Shown piece by piece: positions 52,831-60,962 of a stretch of DNA of 64,000 nt. Source of the DNA: CAMLIZ01 sp036231905 (lineage in GTDB: Bacteria; Pseudomonadota; Gammaproteobacteria; Burkholderiales; Burkholderiaceae_C); contig NZ_JAZARE010000012.1 of assembly GCF_036231905.1 (NCBI RefSeq), forward strand, positions 1 through 64,000, in the 5' to 3' direction. The translations under genes were made by a program, and so were the position numbers. Positions within the stretch are counted from its first letter, which is position 1; each line of letters begins with the position of its first letter. Under the pieces are notes generated by a model that saw nothing but the letters and a program-made list of their open reading frames with translations, ran no database searches and was not told the origin of the DNA.

Positions 52831-54050
52831 GTGGTTCCCCGGCTGGCGCGGCTGACGGTGAGCCGGCCGGCGTCGAACTCCACCTGCCAGCCCGCCGGCT
52901 GCAGCTGGTTGCGGAATTGCGCCACCTGCTCCGGCGTCCAGCCGGTGGCCGACACGGTGAGGCGGCCGGGCTCGAAGCGCAAGGTGTCTGCGGGCGGCCG
53001 GTCCGCCGGCCAGGCCGACGCGGCGGCGGCCAGCAGCACCTCGATGTCGTTGTCACCCGGTTTCCCGGCTGCGGCACGCAGGTTCTCGGTTTCGCGCCGC
53101 ATCTGCACCGGCGGGTCGATCACCGCCCGCACGTTGGGATAGGTGCTGCGCAGCAGCTCGGAGGCGGCCTGCTGCTTGGCGGTGACCGCGCTGTTGAGGT
53201 GCCAGGCCCACAAGTTCAGGCCAAGGAGGTTGAGCGCCACCAACCCCACCAGGCCCCAGCGCACCGGCCGCCAGCCAGGACTGAGAAAACGCAGCCAGGC
53301 GTCGCGCACCGCGCGCGTGCCACGGTGGCGCGCCGCCAGGTCGAACTGGCGCAGGTTCCACAAGGAGCGCGTGGCCTGGAGGGCACGTTGTTCGGCCGAC
53401 AGCACCATCACGGGGGCACCCAGCCAGCGCTCGGCCTGGGCCGCGACGGCCGGCGTGGCGCTCCAGCGTGCGGGCTGGGCCGTCTGCGACGGCAGCAGCG
53501 CGCGCGCCAGCGTGCCCTGCAGGCGCAGGCAAGCCACGCCATTCGCGTCGGACCACACCAGCGTCATCTGGTCGGTGCTGGCGCCGTCCTCTCCCGCGCC
53601 TTCGGCAAAGTGGCCCTGCGGCACGTCGTCCGGCCAGGCAGCCGGCACCACGCGCTCGACGCTGCGGTTGGCCTTCTCCAGCGCGGCCAGCTGTGCCGCC
53701 AGCCACGGCCGGTGCACGGCGGCCACCCAGGTGGGCTGGCCGGCTGAAGCGCCTGGCGCGGTGGCCAGGTGCGTGAGCTCCGGCTCCTCGAGCAGCGCCT
53801 CCTCCATCACCCCGACCAGTGCCGCGCGCATGCGCGCGCCGGGCGCCTTGGGCAAGGTGATGCGATGCCAGCCCACATCGCAGTCGGGCAGCACGGCCAC
53901 CACGCTGTCTGCGCGCGGCAGCAGCGCCGGCGCACAGCGGCCCTGGGTACCGATGGCCAGCCCGTCCGGGCTCAGCACGTAGCTGAATTCCCCGGACGCC
54001 GAGGCGCCGCCCCGCGGACGCGGCGGTATCAGGACGACAAGAATCGACAT
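52827..54050 (-). CDS. gspL: Type II secretion system protein GspL
   Basis: A 407-residue bitopic protein. The cytoplasmic actin-like domain takes residues 1-250 (with WHRITLPKAPGARMRAALVGVMEEALL), the membrane segment is at about 253-272 (WGLVGLVALNLLGLNLWAW), and the periplasmic ferredoxin-like domain ends the protein (LRFEPGRLTVSATGWTPEQV). It links GspE to GspM. A 121-bp AT-rich gap separates it from gspK, unlike the overlaps elsewhere in the operon. Confidence 0.9.
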   Translation of the reverse strand: MSILVVLIPPRPRGGASASGEFSYVLSPDGLAIGTQGRCAPALLPRADSVVAVLPDCDVGWHRITLPKAPGARMRAALVGVMEEALLEEPELTHLATAPGASAGQPTWVAAVHRPWLAAQLAALEKANRSVERVVPAAWPDDVPQGHFAEGAGEDGASTDQMTLVWSDANGVACLRLQGTLARALLPSQTAQPARWSATPAVAAQAERWLGAPVMVLSAEQRALQATRSLWNLRQFDLAARHRGTRAVRDAWLRFLSPGWRPVRWGLVGLVALNLLGLNLWAWHLNSAVTAKQQAASELLRSTYPNVRAVIDPPVQMRRETENLRAAAGKPGDNDIEVLLAAAASAWPADRPPADTLRFEPGRLTVSATGWTPEQVAQFRNQLQPAGWQVEFDAGRLTVSRASRGTT

Positions 54051-54094
54051 AAGTGGGGCAGGCTACCGTCTTTGGCCGGGTGCGGCAATGATGT

Positions 54095-54135
54095 ATCCAT
54101 GTAAATCAAAGACTTAGGCTTTGTTTTTGTAGCGT
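54095..54135. promoter_or_regulatory. AT-rich island inside the gsp operon
   Basis: Between gspK and gspL lies a stretch of about 40 bp that is strikingly AT-rich against its surroundings (tgtaaatcaaag, then ctttgtttttgt). It contains caaag/ctttg arms (54107-54111, 54119-54123). It may be an internal promoter for gspL-M-N-D-E-F on the minus strand, but I cannot pick confident -35 and -10 elements. Confidence 0.4.
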
Positions 54136-54171
54136 CTTCACAGCATTGTGACGGCAGGGGCGGCACCGAGG

Positions 54172-55125
54172 TCAGGTGCCGTCGATGTGCAGGTTGACAC
54201 GCTCGCGGCGGATCACGGTCACCTCGTTGGCGCCTTGCCGGTGCACCAGCGAGCGCTCCTGCAAGACCCGGTCGCCCAGGCGGACCTGGCCTTGCACCTC
54301 GAAGTACTCGCTGCTCACACCCACCATCGCCGGGTTGGGCACCACGCCATTGGGCAGCAAGGCGGCGGCATTCTCCACCCCCTTGAGGGGGTCCCGCTGC
54401 CGGGATTGCACCAAGCGCTCCGCGCTGCCGACGTCGAGGTTCATCACCGCGGCCAGCACTTCGCGCGGCGCGGTGTTGAGGTTGACCGTGGTGGCGGTGG
54501 GCAGCAGGGTGATGAAGGGCAGCAGCCGCTTCAGGTCGCTGGGGTCCACGTTGAGCCAGGCGAGCTGCTCCACGGATTGCGGCTGCACGGCAGCGTCGGC
54601 CGAGCCGTCCCACGCGGCCTGCAGGCCAGTGGCGATGGTCTGGGCCGTGGCGGCGGGCACGCCCGCGTTTTCGCACAACCGCTGCAGCACCATCAGCTCC
54701 TCGGTGTTCGGCTTGCCTTCCTTGGCGCGCAAGCGAAGGAGGTTGTAGCGCGACTGCTCGTCGGCAATCGCGCCGGAGAGAAAGGCGTCCGGCCCGCTGC
54801 CGTCGTCGGCGTTGTTATTCTTGTCCGCCGCCAGGAAGCTGGACAGGCGCGCCTCGGCCAGGGGCACGGCCCAGGGCTCACCGAGGTGGTCGGCACCGCC
54901 GGTCTTGGCGTCTTCGCGCAGGATGAGCCGGGCCCAGTCCAGTGCGCCGGTGAGGATCCACGCCGACTGGGTGCGCGCACGTTCCGCGGCCTCCACCTGG
55001 ATGGCGCGCCATTGCTGCCACACCATGCCGGCGGCCAGCGTGGTGATCAGCGTGAGGATGATCATGGCCAGCAGCAGCGCGGCACCGCGCTGGCCGCCGG
55101 CGGGCGGGAATCGCCGGCGTGTCAT
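54172..55125 (-). CDS. gspK: Type II secretion minor pseudopilin GspK
   Basis: A 317-residue minor pseudopilin. The N-terminal prepilin segment GQRGAALLLAMIILTLITTLAAGMVWQQ (here shortened) has Gly-Ala-Ala in place of the usual GFTL, as is common for GspK. The globular domain includes two helix-hairpin-helix-like repeats (VNLNTAPREVLAAVMNLD). It caps the pseudopilus tip with GspI and GspJ. The start at 55125 overlaps gspJ. Confidence 0.92.
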   Translation of the reverse strand: MTRRRFPPAGGQRGAALLLAMIILTLITTLAAGMVWQQWRAIQVEAAERARTQSAWILTGALDWARLILREDAKTGGADHLGEPWAVPLAEARLSSFLAADKNNNADDGSGPDAFLSGAIADEQSRYNLLRLRAKEGKPNTEELMVLQRLCENAGVPAATAQTIATGLQAAWDGSADAAVQPQSVEQLAWLNVDPSDLKRLLPFITLLPTATTVNLNTAPREVLAAVMNLDVGSAERLVQSRQRDPLKGVENAAALLPNGVVPNPAMVGVSSEYFEVQGQVRLGDRVLQERSLVHRQGANEVTVIRRERVNLHIDGT

Positions 55126-55778
55126 TGCACCGCCTGCGGCGCGAGGGCGATGTCGCGCGTGAGCGAGCCCTGCAAGGGCGTGCCGCTGAAGTTGAGCACC
55201 AGGCGCACGCCGGTGGGCAGCAGCTGGCGCGGCGCCGCACCCGGCGTGGCGGGCGGCGCGCTGGCCGCCGGCGCCGGCGGCTCGGCCACGTCGCCGGTGG
55301 ATTGGCAGTTGCTCCAGGCGTTGTTGCGGAAGCAGTGCAGCTGCCAGCCGGCGACACCCTTGAGCGCATGCAGCTGCTGCGGCTCGGTGCCCAGCAGCTG
55401 CTGGCTGCGCATCCACTGGTCCTGCAGTTCGGAGGAGCGGGTGACGGGCGCCCCAGCCCAGCGCAGCCACTCGCCCTCGCGCAGCGACCAGGCGACGAGC
55501 TGCACACCGTTTTCGGCGCGGCGGGTCAGGCGCAGGGTGGCGCCGTCGAAGGCCAGCGCGGGCACGGCGGCGCTGTCATGCAGCGCGGCCAGGTCCTGCT
55601 CCCACTGGGTCAGCACGGTGTCCAGCCGCAGGGTCTGCTCCATCTTGTCCTGCCCCATGGTGCGGGCGCGTGCGATGCCGTCCACGCCGCGCCAGGCCAT
55701 GGCGGCCAGCAGCGCCATCACGAACAGCGCCACCAGCACCTCGATCAGCGTGAAGCCGCGTGCAGGCCGTTGTGTCAT
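55122..55778 (-). CDS. gspJ: Type II secretion minor pseudopilin GspJ
   Basis: A 218-residue minor pseudopilin with the prepilin cleavage site RGFTLIEVLVALFVMALLA at residues 7-25 and a beta-rich globular domain. It includes a Pro/Ala-rich loop near 175-190 (VAEPPAPAASAPPATPGAAP). It joins GspI and GspK at the tip of the pseudopilus. Overlaps with gspI and gspK by four bases each support tight coupling. Confidence 0.93.
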   Translation of the reverse strand: MTQRPARGFTLIEVLVALFVMALLAAMAWRGVDGIARARTMGQDKMEQTLRLDTVLTQWEQDLAALHDSAAVPALAFDGATLRLTRRAENGVQLVAWSLREGEWLRWAGAPVTRSSELQDQWMRSQQLLGTEPQQLHALKGVAGWQLHCFRNNAWSNCQSTGDVAEPPAPAASAPPATPGAAPRQLLPTGVRLVLNFSGTPLQGSLTRDIALAPQAVQ

Positions 55779-56194
55779 GGCCGGGTCGGCAGCACGGTGG
55801 ACAGGGTGACCAGCGGCACGCCGGCCTCGTCGGCCATCACGGCGTCCACGCGCCGGAAGTTCGGGTTCGGCGTGGGCCGCACCACCAGGTGGCCCGCATA
55901 GCGGCGGCCGAGCTGCTCGCACGCGAAATCGGTGTCTCCCACGCCCGGCGTGTTGCGCATGAGCTTCAGTTCGGTGAGCTGGTTGTCGGCGCACCATTGC
56001 GCTGCGCTGACGTCGGTCAGCCGCTGGGCGTTGTTGACCAGGGCGCCGGCGGCCTTGATGCCTGCGGTGAGCGTGACCGCGACGATGGCCACCGCCACCA
56101 GCACCTCGATCAGTGTGAAGCCGTGCTGCGGGGCGATGTCCCGCCGGCTGCGCACGCCAGGGCGCGCCTTGCGAGCCGCTCCAGGGCGGCTCAT
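55775..56194 (-). CDS. gspI: Type II secretion minor pseudopilin GspI
   Basis: A 139-residue pseudopilin. A basic 23-residue leader precedes HGFTLIEVLVAVAIVAVTLTAG, so the prepilin peptidase site is clear. The C-terminal part shows the typical WCADNQLTELKLM segment of GspI. It forms the tip complex with GspJ and GspK. It overlaps gspH and gspJ by four bases. Confidence 0.93.
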   Translation of the reverse strand: MSRPGAARKARPGVRSRRDIAPQHGFTLIEVLVAVAIVAVTLTAGIKAAGALVNNAQRLTDVSAAQWCADNQLTELKLMRNTPGVGDTDFACEQLGRRYAGHLVVRPTPNPNFRRVDAVMADEAGVPLVTLSTVLPTRP

Positions 56195-56664
56195 GACCCC
56201 TGGCCTTCGCTGTCCGCCACCACGAAGGGCCCCAGTCCGTCGGTGACCAGCACCAGGCGCTGCTGGTCCAGGCTGAGCACGATGCGCTGCGGCCCGATGG
56301 TGGCTTCCGGGCCCAGGCGCACGGCAGGCGCACCCACCACCTGCGCGCTCACGCCTTCACCCAGCCAGTGGGTGGGCATCTGCGCTGAAGGCGGCAGCCC
56401 GATGAAGCGGAACTGGTCGCCCGCAGGGCCGGCGTTGTCCGGGCTGACGGGCATCCAGCGTACCGGCAGGCCGGAGGCGCGGGCTTCTGCCCGGGCTGAA
56501 TCCAGCAACGCGGCCAGGCGCACCGCTTCGCGTTCCAGGCGTGTGGAGGCGGGGTCGCGCAGGGCCAGCGCCGCCACCCCGGACGCGATGGCGATGATGG
56601 CCACCACGACCATCAGCTCGATCAGGGTGAAGCCGCGCGCGGCGCGGCTTGAGCGCACGGTCAC
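56191..56664 (-). CDS. gspH: Type II secretion minor pseudopilin GspH
   Basis: A 157-residue pseudopilin with a short leader (MTVRSSRAARG) and the hydrophobic helix FTLIELMVVVAIIAIASGVAAL. The rest is a beta-sandwich (LLDSARAEARASGLPVRWMP). GspH links the tip complex to the GspG shaft. It overlaps gspG and gspI by four bases. Confidence 0.92.
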   Translation of the reverse strand: MTVRSSRAARGFTLIELMVVVAIIAIASGVAALALRDPASTRLEREAVRLAALLDSARAEARASGLPVRWMPVSPDNAGPAGDQFRFIGLPPSAQMPTHWLGEGVSAQVVGAPAVRLGPEATIGPQRIVLSLDQQRLVLVTDGLGPFVVADSEGQGS

Positions 56665-57104
56665 TGCCAGGAGCCGATGTCCTGGTTCTTGCCGTCGCCG
56701 CCCGGCTGGCCATCAGCACCGAAGCTGAAGACGTCGATCTCGCCCTTCACCCCCGGGTTGATGTACTGGTAGGAGCGGCCCCAGGGATCCTGCGGCAGCT
56801 TCTCGAGGTAGGGCTTCCAGTTGGGCGGGATCGGGCCGGCGGTGGGCTTGCGCACCAGGGACTCCAGGCCCTGCTCCGCCGTGGGGTAGCGCTGGTTGTC
56901 CAGTTTGTAGAGCTTGAGCGCCTGCATCAGCTGGGACACGTCGGTGCGTGCGGCCGTGACGCGGGCGTCGTCGGCACGCTCCAGCACGTTGGGCACGATC
57001 AGCGCGGCCAGCACGCCGATGATGACCACCACGACCATCAACTCGATCAGCGTGAAACCGCGGTGGCGGCGGGAACGCAGGCGGGGGCGGGAGCAAGGCG
57101 TCAT
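56661..57104 (-). CDS. gspG: Type II secretion major pseudopilin GspG
   Basis: A 147-residue major pseudopilin: leader to about 15, then HRGFTLIELMVVVVIIGVLA, ALKLYKLDNQRYPTAEQGLESL, and the C-terminal calcium-loop region DPWGRSYQYINPGVKGEIDVFS. It forms the shaft of the pseudopilus and is the most abundant T2SS protein. It is the first gene of the long operon. The ATG at 57104 gives the short leader; an upstream in-frame ATG would lie in the divergent promoter. Confidence 0.95.
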   Translation of the reverse strand: MTPCSRPRLRSRRHRGFTLIELMVVVVIIGVLAALIVPNVLERADDARVTAARTDVSQLMQALKLYKLDNQRYPTAEQGLESLVRKPTAGPIPPNWKPYLEKLPQDPWGRSYQYINPGVKGEIDVFSFGADGQPGGDGKNQDIGSWQ

Positions 57105-57190
57105 GGCGGCGGAAGTTGGGATGAAGATGCGCCTGGCAGGCGCACGGAAACTGCGTCGAATGGCGCAGGCCTTTGAATCATAATCGTCGG

Positions 57191-57892
57191 ATGACGGCAC
57201 GATTGTCAGCATTCTTTGTGTGGGCCGCGCTTGCAGCAAGTGCCGTGTTCTGGGCCTTGCGCCTGGGCGCGGGGTCACCCACCGCGCCGGCTCACACCGT
57301 GCCGGTGAGCGAGGTGGTCGTGCAGCGGGCCGACCTCACGCGCATCTTCGGCGCCGAACCGGTGGCCGCACCCACGGAGGCGCCGGCGCCCGAGGTCAGC
57401 AGCCGCTTTCATCTGCTCGGGGTGGTCGCGCCCCGTGTGGCCGGTGCACCGGGTGTCGCGTTGATCGCGGTGGACGGCAAGCCGCCTCGTGCCTACCGGC
57501 TGGGTGCCGCGGTGGATGGTGAGATGGTGCTGCAGGACGTGCAGGCGCGGGGCGTGGCGCTCGGCCCGCAGGGCGGCGCTGCCACTGTGCGCCTGGAACT
57601 GCCGCCGTTGCCCGCCGCGGCGACCGGCGCGCTTCCGCCGCCATCGTTCGGCGCGGCGCCTGCACCAGCAGCACCGCTGCCCCCGCCCGTTGCGGCGGTG
57701 CAAGGGCAGCAGCCGCCGCGCGGCAACATGGTCCCGCCCACCGCGGTGCGCTTGCCTGCGCCGACCGGGCAGCCGCCGCAGGCACCGCCGCAGCAGGTGC
57801 CCGAACAGGTGCAGCAGCAGCAACAACAACAGCAACCGGTGCAGGAGCAGCAACCGCCCGCGCCGATGATGCAGGAAGGTGTGACCCGCTGA
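57191..57892 (+). CDS. gspC: Type II secretion system protein GspC
   Basis: A 233-residue bitopic protein divergent from gspG. A transmembrane segment lies at residues 6-22 (AFFVWAALAASAVFWAL), the homology region at about 75-135 (FHLLGVVAP...LIAVDGKPPRAYRLG...VLQDV), followed by a long Pro/Gln-rich tail with a run of eight Gln and no PDZ or coiled-coil end. GspC connects GspL/GspM with the secretin. The tail is unusual. The ATG at 57191 leaves only 10 bases after a cataat hexamer (57178-57183), so the leader may be very short. Confidence 0.88.
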   Translation: MTARLSAFFVWAALAASAVFWALRLGAGSPTAPAHTVPVSEVVVQRADLTRIFGAEPVAAPTEAPAPEVSSRFHLLGVVAPRVAGAPGVALIAVDGKPPRAYRLGAAVDGEMVLQDVQARGVALGPQGGAATVRLELPPLPAAATGALPPPSFGAAPAPAAPLPPPVAAVQGQQPPRGNMVPPTAVRLPAPTGQPPQAPPQQVPEQVQQQQQQQQPVQEQQPPAPMMQEGVTR

Positions 57893-57913
57893 GCGCCTGA
57901 CGCGCGGGGCGCT

Positions 57914-59014
57914 TCAGCCCTCGGGTACCGTGTGGTCGCTTGCGCCGCCAGCGGAGGGCGGCTCTACCGCTGCCATGTGGTTGGGACGTGAAGGCCCCGG
58001 GTCTTCGCCGTCGACCACCTCGGTCAACAGCGCGGCGGCACTGCGGATCAGCGGCCAGGCCAGGGTGGCGCCGGTGCCGTCCAGGCTGTCCATCCCCAGC
58101 TCCAGCAGCGCCGACGAACGGAACAGGTGCAGGGCCTGGTCCAGCCCCAGGTGCCCATGGCTGCGCGCGAACACGCAGTAGTCGGTCACCGCCTCGGCAA
58201 TGCGGCTGGCCACCATCAACGCGGCGCAAGCGGCCATGCCGTCCACCACCACCAGGTGGCGTTTGCCGGCCGCCACCAGCATCACCCCGACCATCATCGC
58301 GATCTCGAAGCCACCGAAGGCGGCCAGGGCTTCAACCGGGTCCACCGCATCCTTGTGACGGCCCTGCGCGCCTTGCGCCACCAGCAGCAGGTGGGCCAGG
58401 TGGTCGCGGTTCATGCGCGGGCCGGACACCAGCAGCTCGCGCACCGGAGCGTCGGTCAGGCGCGACAGCAGCAGCGCCGAGCTTTCGTGCGAGCCGATAC
58501 CGATGCCGGCGCAGGCCACCACGTTGCCCCGCATGGCGTCGGCGATCTCCATGCCGGCGCGGATGGCGGCATGGGCCTGGTCCACCGTCATCGCGGGCCC
58601 CACGCGCGCGTTGCGGGTGCCGTGGGCGATCTTTCGCATCAGCAGCCGGTCGTGCGGCGGCAGGCGATCGGAGACGCCGGCATCCACCACGGTGAGCTCC
58701 ATGCCCTGGATGCGGGCGAACACCGCCAGCGGCAACTGGCCATTGAGCAGCTGCCGCACCTGTTCCGCGGTGGAGCAGCGCTGGGGGTGTGCGATGCCGT
58801 CGACGGCCAAGCCATGGTCTGATGCGAACAACAACACCTGCGGATCGCGCAGGCGGGGCTTGAGCGTGTTCTGCAGCAAGCCCAGCCGCACCGCCAGCGG
58901 CTCCAGCTCGCCGAGGCTGCCCGTGGTGTCGCTGCGCCGCCCGAGCTTGTCGTGCAGCGCACGCTCGAGCAGCGGGTTGGAGGTGGCGGCGATCAGGGAG
59001 CGATGGACGGACAT
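57914..59014 (-). CDS. cobT: CobT-like nicotinate-nucleotide phosphoribosyltransferase, altered active site
   Basis: A 366-residue protein of the CobT family, which forms alpha-ribazole phosphate from NaMN and dimethylbenzimidazole for cobalamin. Family hallmarks are LLFASDHGLAVDGI (61-74), ELTVVDAGVSD, AGIGIGSHESSALLL (169-183), GGFEIAMMVG and LDGTGATLAWPLI (311-323). Normal CobT has glutamates in GEMGIGNTT and LGEGTGA as catalytic bases; here they are replaced by Cys/Ala (ACAGIGIG) and Asp312. No other cobalamin genes are near; it is convergent with gspC. It may act on another substrate or be degenerate. Confidence 0.75.
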   Translation of the reverse strand: MSVHRSLIAATSNPLLERALHDKLGRRSDTTGSLGELEPLAVRLGLLQNTLKPRLRDPQVLLFASDHGLAVDGIAHPQRCSTAEQVRQLLNGQLPLAVFARIQGMELTVVDAGVSDRLPPHDRLLMRKIAHGTRNARVGPAMTVDQAHAAIRAGMEIADAMRGNVVACAGIGIGSHESSALLLSRLTDAPVRELLVSGPRMNRDHLAHLLLVAQGAQGRHKDAVDPVEALAAFGGFEIAMMVGVMLVAAGKRHLVVVDGMAACAALMVASRIAEAVTDYCVFARSHGHLGLDQALHLFRSSALLELGMDSLDGTGATLAWPLIRSAAALLTEVVDGEDPGPSRPNHMAAVEPPSAGGASDHTVPEG

Positions 59015-59098
59015 GGCCTCGGCCGTGGAGCGCGATGGGTGATTGTGGGCCGGTGCCTGTAGCCCTGCCCACCACGTTTGCCCGGCCCGCGCATGGGG

Positions 59099-60661
59099 TC
59101 AGCGCAGGAAGAGGCGATAGACCGGATTGGCCGTTTCATCGACAAACGGATAACCCAGTGTGTCCAGGAACTCGCGCAACGCCTTGCGGTCCCCGCGCGG
59201 CACCTGGATGCCCACCAGGATGCGGCCGTAGTCGGCGCCCTGGTTGCGGTAGTGGAACAGGCTGATGTTCCAGTCGGGGTGCAGCGACGACAGGAAGCGC
59301 ATCAGCGCGCCCGGGCGCTCCGGGAAGATGAAGCGGTAGAGCTGCTCGTCCTCGGCCAGTTCTGAGCGCCCACCTACCATGTGCCGCACATGCTGCTTGG
59401 CCAGCTCGTTGTCGGTGAGGTTGACCGTGGCAAAACCGTGGCGCACGAAGTTGCGTTCGATCTTCTCCGCCTCCTCGCGCTTGGCGATCGCGATGCCGAC
59501 GAACACGTGGGCCACGTTGGCGTCGGAGATGCGGTAGTTGAACTCGGTGACGCTGCGCGGGCCGATCAGCTCGCAGAAGCGGCGGAAACTACCGCGCTCC
59601 TCCGGCATGGTGACGGCAAACACGGCTTCGCGTTCCTCGCCCACTTCGGCGCGCTCGGCGACGAAGCGCAGGCGGTCGAAGTTCATGTTGGCGCCGCAGG
59701 TCACGGCGACGAAGGTCTTGCCCTTGAGCTTGTGCGTGTCCACATACTGCTTCACGGCGGCCACGCCCATGGCGCCGGAGGGTTCGAGGATGCTGCGGGT
59801 GTCCTGGAACACGTCCTTGATGGCGGCGCACACCGCGTCGGTGTCCACCACCACGAAGTCGTCGACCAGCTCGCGGGTGATGCGGAAGGTTTCTTCACCC
59901 ACCAGGCGCACCGCGGTGCCGTCCGCGAACAGCCCCACGTCGTTCAGCTGCACCCGCTTGCCAGCACGCACCGAGCGCACCATGGCGTCGGAGTCCCTGG
60001 TTTGCACGCCGATCACCTTGATGTCCGGCCGCACCGCCTTGATGTACGAGGCCACGCCCGAGATCAGCCCGCCGCCGCCGATGGCGCAGAACACCGCGTC
60101 GATCGGCCCCTGGTGCTGGCGCAGAATTTCCATCGCGATGGTGCCCTGGCCGGCGATGACATCGGGGTCGTCGAAAGGGTGCACGAACGCCAGGCCGCGC
60201 TCCTTTTCAAGCTGAAGCGCGTGCTGGTAGGCGTCGGTGTAGCTTTCGCCGTGCAGCACCACCTCGCCGCCGAGGGCGGCGACCGCGTCCACTTTCACCT
60301 TGGGCGCGGTGACGGGCATCACGATCACTGCCTTGCAGCCCAGGCGCTTGCCGGCCAATGCCACGCCCTGGGCATGGTTGCCGGCAGACGCGCAGATCAC
60401 CCCGCGGGCCAGCTGCTCCGGGCTCAAATGCGCCATCTTGTTGTAGGCGCCGCGCAGCTTGAAGCTGAACACCGCCTGGCTGTCCTCGCGCTTGAGCAAG
60501 ACCTGGTTGCCCAGCCGCTTGGACAGGCTGCGCGCAGGCTCCAGCGCCGACTCGATCGCCACGTCGTACACCTTGGCGGTGAGGATCTTTTGCAGGTAGT
60601 CGATCTTCGGGCCGCGGGTGCGGACAGGTGTCGGGCGGGGCGTCTTGCGTGCGCCGGCCAT
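59099..60661 (-). CDS. ilvA: Threonine ammonia-lyase, biosynthetic
   Basis: A 520-residue PLP enzyme that turns threonine into 2-oxobutyrate, the first step to isoleucine. The PLP lysine is in SFKLRGAY (about 67), with ASAGNHAQG and the phosphate-binding GGGGLISG (about 196). The C-terminal regulatory region has two ACT-like domains (FAVTMPEERGSFRRFCELIG and YRFIFPERPGALMRFLSSLH), so it is the isoleucine-inhibited type. The ATG at 60661 has ggaggag seven bases upstream. A terminator hairpin lies in the leader 70-95 bp before the start. Confidence 0.95.
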   Translation of the reverse strand: MAGARKTPRPTPVRTRGPKIDYLQKILTAKVYDVAIESALEPARSLSKRLGNQVLLKREDSQAVFSFKLRGAYNKMAHLSPEQLARGVICASAGNHAQGVALAGKRLGCKAVIVMPVTAPKVKVDAVAALGGEVVLHGESYTDAYQHALQLEKERGLAFVHPFDDPDVIAGQGTIAMEILRQHQGPIDAVFCAIGGGGLISGVASYIKAVRPDIKVIGVQTRDSDAMVRSVRAGKRVQLNDVGLFADGTAVRLVGEETFRITRELVDDFVVVDTDAVCAAIKDVFQDTRSILEPSGAMGVAAVKQYVDTHKLKGKTFVAVTCGANMNFDRLRFVAERAEVGEEREAVFAVTMPEERGSFRRFCELIGPRSVTEFNYRISDANVAHVFVGIAIAKREEAEKIERNFVRHGFATVNLTDNELAKQHVRHMVGGRSELAEDEQLYRFIFPERPGALMRFLSSLHPDWNISLFHYRNQGADYGRILVGIQVPRGDRKALREFLDTLGYPFVDETANPVYRLFLR

Positions 60662-60725
60662 GGCGGCTCCTCCGGTTTTGTGCAGCGCCGCATGATACCG
60701 GGCGCTGTAACAGGAGGGCCGGACA

Positions 60726-60755
60726 GAAAAAAGCCCGAGGCGTGAGCCTCGGGCT
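60726..60755 (-). terminator. Terminator hairpin in the ilvA leader, possible attenuator
   Basis: On the minus strand a perfect 10-bp stem (60746-60755 with 60732-60741, loop of four) is followed by six T, 65 bp before the ilvA start. Just upstream, ggtgga and tccacc (60759-60764 with 60774-60779) can form another stem. As there is no upstream gene on this strand, a terminator here makes sense as an attenuator of ilvA. A start-codon-led peptide with Ile, Leu, Val or Thr codons is not clear. Confidence 0.6.
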
Positions 60756-60962
60756 GAATCCACCATTGGAGGAGGTGGAGGAGACAACTGTCACGTTCGC
60801 CAATTCGCGAACACGGGGCCAAGTCTAGCGCCTTGGATGCTGCAGTGCAATAACCGTGGCGCCGCAGGGCGTAGAGCGGGCAGTCCATGGCGTCGGGCGC
60901 CCCAGTGCAAAATCACACGTTTGCCGCCATGCGCGGGACTTGTCTAGACAGCGGGAGGGCGC

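Noticed and set aside
57820..57850. Gln-codon tract in gspC as a microsatellite or sequencing error
   Set aside because: The frame stays open through the tract to a sensible stop and the flanking Pro/Gln-rich tail is consistent with it, so it is kept as part of gspC.
60756..60888. A Trp-containing leader peptide (tggtgg) controlling ilvA
   Set aside because: The frame containing the two Trp codons has no start codon close by, and tryptophan control of ilvA would be unexpected; only the terminator itself is reported.
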